Of a stretch of 43,952 nucleotides of DNA, positions 39,350-43,952 are shown one piece after another. Position 1 is the stretch's first letter; the number at the start of each line of letters is the position of its first letter. Origin of the DNA: Anaerolineaceae bacterium. Its GTDB lineage: Bacteria > Chloroflexota > Anaerolineae > Anaerolineales > Villigracilaceae. The position numbers and the translations under genes are program-made. Location: the NCBI GenBank assembly GCA_009772985.1, contig WOUS01000015.1, positions 1 to 43,952 of the forward strand, written 5' to 3'. The notes under the pieces were generated by a model. It saw nothing but the letters and a program-made list of their open reading frames with translations. It had not been told where the DNA came from and did not search any database.

Positions 39350-39421
39350 AGCGGGCGACGGGATTCGGACCCGCGAATATCAGCTTGGAAGGCTGATGCC
39401 TTACCACTTGGCGACGCCCGC
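39350..39421 (-). tRNA. tRNA-Gly (TCC anticodon)
   Basis: A cloverleaf of 72 nt: acceptor GCGGGCG with CGCCCGC, D-stem GCC/GGC, anticodon arm TCAGC-CTTCCAA-GCTGA, T-arm GCGGG-TCCGAAT-CCCGT. The anticodon is TCC. CCA is not encoded. It is first in the minus-strand tRNA unit. Confidence 0.93.
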
Positions 39422-39430
39422 GCGCCCTGT

Positions 39431-39483
39431 ATTCTACCGTGAGGCAGGCCGAAGGTCAAGCACGCGGCTGTTCGCGTTATAAT
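39431..39483. promoter_or_regulatory. Back-to-back promoters of the tRNA unit and the NfeD gene
   Basis: On the minus strand TTGACC (39459-39454), a 17-bp spacer and TAGAAT (39436-39431) drive the tRNAs. On the plus strand TATAAT (39478-39483) lies 7 nt before the ATG at 39491, giving a leaderless message. Confidence 0.75.
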
Positions 39484-39490
39484 GCTGACC

Positions 39491-40801
39491 ATGAAACGCT
39501 TGCGATGGCTCCCCGCCCTGCTCGGACTCCTGCTCCTGTTCCTCCAGCCGCTCTCTGCCCGCGCCGCCGGGACCCGCGTCCTGGTCCTCACCATTGACGG
39601 CGCCATCACCCCGGCGATGCAGGTCTACCTCTCGCGCGGGCTGGACGCCGCCGAACAGCAGGGAGCCGAAGCCGTCATCCTGCAACTCAACACCCCCGGC
39701 GGAGGGATCACTCCCATGCTCCAGATGGTGGAAGACATCCGCGCCAGCAAAGTGCCGGTCATTGTTTACGTCAGCCCGCGCGGGGCGTGGGCCGCCTCGG
39801 CCGGGACCGTGATCACGCTCGCCGGCCACGCCGCGGCCATGGCCCCCGAAACGGTCATCGGCGCGGCCAGCCCGGTCGGGGGGCAGGGGGAAGACCTGGG
39901 CGTTACCGAACAGGCCAAAGTGACCGAGATCATGAAGGCCACCGTCCGTTCGCTGGCCGAACGGCGCGGACCCGAGGCCGTGGCGCTGGCCGAAGCGACC
40001 ATCGAAACCGCCAAAGCCGTCTCCTCCAGCGAAGCGCTGGAGGCGGGTTTGGTGGACTTCATCGCCAGTGACCTGGACGACCTGCTCGCCCAGCTGGACG
40101 GGTACACGGTCGAAATGGCCGACGGGCCGCGCACCCTGCATACGGCGGGATTGCCGGTGGAGTCTCTCGCGATCAGTTTCATCGAGTCGCTCCTGCAACT
40201 GCTGGTGGACCCGAACATCGTCTTCCTGCTACTCTCCATCGGTGTGCAGGCCATCCTGATCGAATTCTCCAGCCCCGGCGGATGGGTGGCCGGCTTCACC
40301 GGCGTTGTCTGCCTGGCGCTGGCCGTCTATGGCCTGGGCATCCTGCCGGTCAACTGGTTCGGCATCATCTTCATCATCATCGCCTTCGTGCTCTTCATCG
40401 TGGACATCAAAGCCGCCACCCACGGCGGGCTGACCGCGGCGGGCATCGGCGCGTTCATTGTCGGCGCGCTGGTGCTGTTCAACTCGCCCGGCACGCCGCA
40501 GTTCCAGCGCGTCTCGCTCCCGCTGGTCATCCTCGTGGCGCTCGTCATCGGCATCACGTTCGCCGTCATTGTCGGGTTCGCGCTGCGGGCGCAGAAGACG
40601 CGCGTCCGCACCGGGGCCGAGAGCATGCCCGGTCAGACCGGCACCGCCGTCAGCAGCGTGAATCCCACCGGCCAGGTCCAGGCGGCGGGCGAACTCTGGA
40701 GTGCGGAGGCAGTCCCCGGGTCCGGGAAGATCCGCAAAGGCGACCGGGTGGAAGTTGTCAAAGTGGAAGGTTTACGTTTAAAAGTTAAGAAACTGAACTA
40801 A
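39491..40801 (+). CDS. NfeD-family membrane protein with ClpP-class serine protease domain
   Basis: A 436-residue protein of the NfeD1b type. A signal sequence or first helix (residues 5-25) precedes a ClpP-like domain (about 28-220) with LNTPGGG, VSPRGAWAASAGT (catalytic Ser103) and a lysine in the following helix (about 143-149). Four hydrophobic helices follow (about 235-355), then an OB-fold domain (370-436). Family members cleave C-terminal hydrophobic regions of partner proteins such as stomatin. No stomatin gene is adjacent. An ATG at 39482 lies inside the -10 box, so the ATG at 39491 is the real start. The stop codon touches a palindromic element. Confidence 0.9.
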   Translation: MKRLRWLPALLGLLLLFLQPLSARAAGTRVLVLTIDGAITPAMQVYLSRGLDAAEQQGAEAVILQLNTPGGGITPMLQMVEDIRASKVPVIVYVSPRGAWAASAGTVITLAGHAAAMAPETVIGAASPVGGQGEDLGVTEQAKVTEIMKATVRSLAERRGPEAVALAEATIETAKAVSSSEALEAGLVDFIASDLDDLLAQLDGYTVEMADGPRTLHTAGLPVESLAISFIESLLQLLVDPNIVFLLLSIGVQAILIEFSSPGGWVAGFTGVVCLALAVYGLGILPVNWFGIIFIIIAFVLFIVDIKAATHGGLTAAGIGAFIVGALVLFNSPGTPQFQRVSLPLVILVALVIGITFAVIVGFALRAQKTRVRTGAESMPGQTGTAVSSVNPTGQVQAAGELWSAEAVPGSGKIRKGDRVEVVKVEGLRLKVKKLN

Positions 40802-40802
40802 T

Positions 40803-40919
40803 GTGTCATTGCGAGGAGGGCGCTCGCCTGCCCCCGCCTTTTGGGGGTTGCCCGACGAAGCAATCCCCGCGCGAACGAGGAGATTGCTTCGCCGCGAAGA
40901 ACGCGGCTCGCAATGACAC
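40803..40919. repeat. TGTCrTTGCGAG palindromic element, copy 5
   Basis: Ends GTGTCATTGCGAGG and GGCTCGCAATGACAC; internal GACGAAGCAATCCCC and GAGATTGCTTCGCCGCG. The module GCCTGCCCCCGCCTTTTGGG is nested at 40826-40848. It ends 17 bp before lipA. Confidence 0.88.
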
Positions 40920-40936
40920 GAATCCGAGAGGACCTT

Positions 40937-41881
40937 ATGCCTGTCACCCCCACCCGCGAACGGGTCAACCCTGAAAAGACGGACACCACGCCGCTCCGCC
41001 GCCCGGAGTGGATCAAGGTGCGCCCGCCCTCCGGCGAGACGTACGCGCGCCTGCAAACGCTGATGCGCTCGAAGGCGCTGCACACGGTTTGCGAGGAGGC
41101 CATGTGCCCGAACCTGGGCGAGTGCTGGGGCTCCGGCACGGCCACGTTCCTGATGCTCGGCGACGTGTGCACGCGCACGTGCAGATTCTGCGACATCAAG
41201 CACGGGCGCCCCGAAGTGCTCGACTGGCTGGAGCCGGAACGCGTGGCGCAGGCGGTCAAGTCCATGGACCTGAAGCACGCAGTCATCACCTCGGTCAACC
41301 GCGACGACCGCCGCGACGGCGGCGCGCCGATCTTCGCGATGGTCATCCGGCGCATCCGCGCACTGCGGCCGGGCTGCTCCATCGAGGTGCTCATCCCGGA
41401 TTTCAAGGGGTCGCTGGAGGCGTTGAAGATCGTTATGGATGCGCGGCCTGAAATTTTGAACCACAACGTGGAGACCGTGCCGCGCCTGTTCAAGCAGGTC
41501 CAGCCGCAGGACAATTACGAATGGGCCGCCGCGACCCTCAGCAACGCCAAGAAACTCGATCCCGACGTGCTGACGAAATCGGGCATCATGGTCGGGCTGG
41601 GCGAGACGCTGGACGAGGTGAAGGCGGTGATGCGCGACCAGCGTTCGTGGGGCGTGGACATCCTGACGGTGGGCCAGTATCTCCAGCCATCGAAGAAGCA
41701 CCTGCCGATTGCGCGCTATTACACGCTGGAGGAGTTCAAGGAAATCCGCGACTATGGCCGGGAGATCGGCTTCAAGTGGGTGGAAAGTGCGCCGCTGGTG
41801 AGGTCGTCGTATCACGCCGGGGAGCAGGTGCGGGCGTTGAGCGCGGTGCATCGGAAGTTGTACGGGGAGAGCAGCGGTTAG
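40937..41881 (+). CDS. lipA: Lipoyl synthase
   Basis: A 314-residue radical-SAM enzyme that inserts two sulfur atoms into octanoyl groups of the pyruvate dehydrogenase and glycine cleavage lipoyl domains. The radical cluster is bound by Cys78-x3-Cys82-x2-Cys85 (CTRTCRFC), the auxiliary cluster by Cys52-x4-Cys57-x5-Cys63 ([12 protein letters not shown]) and the serine of the RSSY motif near the C-terminus. GAGAGGA just before the ATG at 40937 sets the start; earlier in-frame codons lie in the palindromic element. LipB is not in the window. Confidence 0.96.
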   Translation: MPVTPTRERVNPEKTDTTPLRRPEWIKVRPPSGETYARLQTLMRSKALHTVCEEAMCPNLGECWGSGTATFLMLGDVCTRTCRFCDIKHGRPEVLDWLEPERVAQAVKSMDLKHAVITSVNRDDRRDGGAPIFAMVIRRIRALRPGCSIEVLIPDFKGSLEALKIVMDARPEILNHNVETVPRLFKQVQPQDNYEWAAATLSNAKKLDPDVLTKSGIMVGLGETLDEVKAVMRDQRSWGVDILTVGQYLQPSKKHLPIARYYTLEEFKEIRDYGREIGFKWVESAPLVRSSYHAGEQVRALSAVHRKLYGESSG

Positions 41882-41937
41882 CGGTTGGCGATTGGCTGTT
41901 GGCGATTTCTCTCCCGCCGGGTGAACTGGCGGGAGAG
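41882..41937 (+). terminator. Word repeat and hairpin after lipA
   Basis: The words GCGGTTAGCG, GTTGGCGATTGG, CTGTTGGCGATT lie at 41875-41908, followed by CTCTCCCGCC-gggtgaact-GGCGGGAGAG (41909-41937). The stem is strong, but no T-run follows. Confidence 0.5.
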
Positions 41938-41971
41938 CGTTGCATCAGGCAGTATTACGTTCAGATGTTTA

Positions 41972-41980
41972 TGCTATACT
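41972..41980 (+). promoter_or_regulatory. Extended -10 promoter of the Mrr gene
   Basis: TGCTATACT, about 100 nt before the Mrr ATG. The leader contains CCGCC-aaat-GGCGG (near 42014-42027). Confidence 0.55.
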
Positions 41981-42082
41981 GGTTTTAATCTTTTGCCGCC
42001 TATAACCTTTTTACCCGCCAAATGGCGGCTAAAAAACAGTTGGCGCGCTCCTTGCAAAAATGGGATCTAAAAGGATTAAATT

Positions 42083-42931
42083 ATGACAAGCGTCAAATTC
42101 CAATACGATGAGTTAATGAATCCTGTAATCCTGGCTTTGAGAACTCTTGGCGGCTCTGGCACGAATGAAGAAATAAACGATAAAGTTGCCGAGATAGTCA
42201 ATATCCCATCGGAACAACTAGAAATTCTGCATAATCCAGAAAAGGGTGGAATAACGGAAATAGAATATCGCCTGATGTGGACTCGAACCTACCTCAAGAT
42301 TTATGGAATTATCGAAAATTCAACTCGTGGCGTTTGGGCCCTCACCGAAAAGGGTTCAATGACTGAAAAGGTTGATGAAAAGGATGTCGTTCGCGTTGTG
42401 CGTGAGCAGATGAAAAAGAATAAGCAAGAAACCAGCAGCGATGATGAAGAACCTAACAATCTGGTTGAATGGCAAGGGGAATTGCTTGATGTTATTTTGA
42501 AGATGTCGCCATCGGCATTTGAAAGATTAGTTCAAAGGGTTTTGCGAGAGTCGGGATTTGTTCAAGTCGAAGTCACTGGTCAATCAGGCGATGGTGGCAT
42601 AGATGGTCATGGTATTTTGCGATTGGGCGGCTTACTGAGCTTTCATGTCATCTTTCAGGCTAAACGCTGGAAGGGCGCAGTTGGCGCGGGTCACGTCCGT
42701 GATTTTCGTGGCGCAATGGTCGGGAGAGCTGATAAAGGTCTCTTGATAACAACGGGGGCGTTCACGAAAGATGCAATAAAGGAGTCAACGCGTGATGGCG
42801 CGCCTGCCATTGATTTGGTTGATGGTGATCAGCTTGTAGAGAAGTTGAAACAATTGTCTTTAGGCGTTTCTACAAAAAAGATAGAAGTCGAGCAAGTTAC
42901 TGTTGACCAAAAGTGGTTCTTAAGTCTTTGA
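42083..42931 (+). CDS. Mrr-family restriction endonuclease
   Basis: A 282-residue protein with an N-terminal winged-helix Mrr domain (about 8-95, ending GVWALTEKG) and a C-terminal PD-(D/E)xK nuclease domain (about 130-260). The catalytic core is GDGGIDGHG (Asp170, Asp174) with FQAKRWK (Gln192-Lys194). Mrr enzymes are type IV restriction enzymes that cut methylated DNA; others of this architecture accompany type I/III systems, but no methyltransferase is nearby. AAAGGA precedes the ATG by 8 nt. The gene is clearly AT-richer than lipA, and its own promoter and long leader lie upstream, suggesting horizontal acquisition. Confidence 0.87.
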   Translation: MTSVKFQYDELMNPVILALRTLGGSGTNEEINDKVAEIVNIPSEQLEILHNPEKGGITEIEYRLMWTRTYLKIYGIIENSTRGVWALTEKGSMTEKVDEKDVVRVVREQMKKNKQETSSDDEEPNNLVEWQGELLDVILKMSPSAFERLVQRVLRESGFVQVEVTGQSGDGGIDGHGILRLGGLLSFHVIFQAKRWKGAVGAGHVRDFRGAMVGRADKGLLITTGAFTKDAIKESTRDGAPAIDLVDGDQLVEKLKQLSLGVSTKKIEVEQVTVDQKWFLSL

Positions 42932-42940
42932 GCATGCCAG

Positions 42941-42957
42941 CAGCGGCTTCGCCGCTG
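42941..42957 (+). terminator. Short hairpin after the Mrr gene
   Basis: CAGCGGC-ttc-GCCGCTG, 10 bp after the stop codon, without a T-run. A weak terminator at most. Confidence 0.35.
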
Positions 42958-42994
42958 CCGCTGAGCCCATCTATTAAAGATCAAGGTTCATCAA

Positions 42995-43952
42995 GTGCAA
43001 GATCAAATCTCACCCATTCGATTAGCAATTTATCCGCTTCGTACCCCTGTGGAACAAATCGTTTCTGAACACACCGGGCGGGAGTGGACAATAAAAGATG
43101 CCAGGGATATGACAGAGTTTGCCTGTCATCCCTGTGCCATCCTTTCGGATGGTTCCTATTCGGTATTTGCCAAGTTTAGCGAAGCGGCGAATGGATTGGA
43201 ACAGTTCGAGGTTGAACTGGCAGGATTGCGGCTTCTCTCTGAGCGTTCAGGTATCCTAACGCCCACTCCAATCGGCATTATTCCGGTACCAGGGGGAAGT
43301 ATCCTGGTCCTTGAGAAAGTCCAGACCGTGGAAAGAGCCCCTCGCCACTGGCGGCAAATTGGACAAACACTTGCCCGCATCCATAAGATTAAGGGGGATC
43401 GGTTCGGTTTGGAAACACATGGTTATTTTGGGCCCCTTTACCAGGATAATACTCAAATGAGCGACTGGCCAACATTCTATGCGGAACGCCGGCTTTGGCC
43501 AGGTTTGAGATTGGCAATTGATTCCGGAAATATGCCTCCTGATGTTATTCGGCAGGTCGAAAAGCTGATTTCGCGTATACCCGAACTGTGCGGCCCTGAA
43601 ATAGCACCTTCGCTCCTGCATGGCGACGCTCAACAAAACAACTTCATCAGCACCGAAATGGGAGCGGTTGTTATAGATCCGGCGGTTTACTACGGAAATC
43701 CCGAAATGGATCTTGCATTTATTGATTATTTCCAAACAGTGCCGGATGATGTTTTTGATGGCTATCAGGATGAACTGCCCATTAATCCGGGATTTTGGGA
43801 AAGACGTGATCTGTGGCGTGTATGGGGGCACCTTGGTTGTGTAACAGTTGACGGGGCTTTGGTGCATAAATCGAGAAGTAGGCGCAATCCGTCCATTGGA
43901 ACCATGCGGTTAGGCAACTTTGTAGCTTTGCGGCATACCCAGGTGCGTCATT
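42995..43952 (+). CDS. Fructosamine kinase/aminoglycoside phosphotransferase-like kinase, runs off the window
   Basis: An open frame of at least 319 codons to the window edge. Segments match the fructosamine-3-kinase family: GSYSVFAKF (P-loop/lysine region), HGYFGPLYQDNTQMSDW with FYAERRLWPGL, LLHGDAQQNNF (catalytic HGD loop) and VVIDPAVYYGNPEMDLAF (metal-binding IDP plus the family's YYGxPExDLA). Such kinases phosphorylate sugar adducts on amino groups so that they fall off the protein; small-molecule substrates are also possible. The start is probably GTG at 42995 behind a weak AAGG; no in-frame ATG lies between the preceding in-frame TGA at about 42962 and that GTG. The C-terminus may be complete or nearly so at the edge. 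Confidence 0.82.
   Translation, partial: MQDQISPIRLAIYPLRTPVEQIVSEHTGREWTIKDARDMTEFACHPCAILSDGSYSVFAKFSEAANGLEQFEVELAGLRLLSERSGILTPTPIGIIPVPGGSILVLEKVQTVERAPRHWRQIGQTLARIHKIKGDRFGLETHGYFGPLYQDNTQMSDWPTFYAERRLWPGLRLAIDSGNMPPDVIRQVEKLISRIPELCGPEIAPSLLHGDAQQNNFISTEMGAVVIDPAVYYGNPEMDLAFIDYFQTVPDDVFDGYQDELPINPGFWERRDLWRVWGHLGCVTVDGALVHKSRSRRNPSIGTMRLGNFVALRHTQVRH

Noticed and set aside
39482..39490. ATG at 39482 as the NfeD start
   Set aside because: It overlaps the -10 box, so it cannot be in the transcript; 39491 is used.
40700..40936. Riboswitch upstream of lipA
   Set aside because: The whole gap is the TGTCrTTGCGAG palindromic element; no known aptamer pattern is seen.

Overview
The window looks like chromosome of a filamentous-type Chloroflexota bacterium, most likely class Anaerolineae. 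The basis is inference: GC-rich, mostly short-leader genes; an XPB/Ssl2-like helicase-associated protein; PiT-DUF47, GlcF/GlcD, NfeD and HypAB housekeeping genes of that flavour; and an unusually dense load of small palindromic repeats. Both ends cut a gene: an SDR oxidoreductase at the left and a fructosamine-kinase-like gene at the right.

Layout. 1-7.4 kb: SDR reductase (-), then GAF-GGDEF diguanylate cyclase, lipid kinase, helicase-associated protein overlapping an M29 aminopeptidase, a small lipoprotein and Kbl (+). 7.4-12 kb, minus strand: aminoglycoside-phosphotransferase-like kinase, an unknown coiled-coil protein with a nitroreductase, a GH1 glycosidase and RlmB. 12.1-15 kb: a SEFIR-STAND-TPR protein. 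15-20.4 kb, minus strand: a compact five-gene operon (histidine kinase, MBL-fold protein, asparaginase II, endonuclease III, methyltransferase). 20.4-25.4 kb: ArsR-type regulator with MFS transporter behind a double operator, then OsmC, a YacP-like NYN nuclease and an HDAC-family deacetylase. 25.4-27.9 kb: an AT-rich island with a one-pass membrane protein and an Apea-like HEPN protein. 28-32.8 kb: acetyltransferase, phytol/dolichol-kinase-like protein, ECF sigma/anti-sigma pair and a polytopic membrane protein. 33-35.7 kb, minus: HypB-HypA and PiT-DUF47. 35.7-36.2 kb: a scar holding gene remnants, a promoter and a LacI-type operator. 36.2-39 kb: glcF-glcD. 39.2-39.4 kb: two tRNAs. 39.5-42 kb: NfeD, LipA. 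42-44 kb: an AT-richer Mrr restriction enzyme and the partial kinase.

The most striking feature is not one gene but several families of small palindromic elements. One family (five copies) has TGTCrTTGCGAG ends. Another consists of 'word' repeats: short degenerate words repeated directly and then in inverse, with a different vocabulary at each locus. A hairpin module with a CCCCC/GGGGG stem is nested inside otherwise unrelated elements. Several copies sit in frame inside genes (the helicase-associated protein and the STAND protein), and two GTAGG-ended palindromes supply the stop codon of the adjacent gene.

Regulatory signals are unusually legible. Five promoters share TGCTATA(A/C)T. Four genes have a -10 box only 6-7 nt before ATG, which predicts leaderless mRNAs. 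The ArsR-type gene has two 16-bp palindromes exactly 20 bp apart. glcFD appears to have inherited the promoter, operator and first codons of a lost LacI-family gene. Defence candidates are the SEFIR-STAND protein, the membrane-protein/HEPN pair and the solitary Mrr enzyme. All assignments rest on reading motifs by eye; no database search was run.
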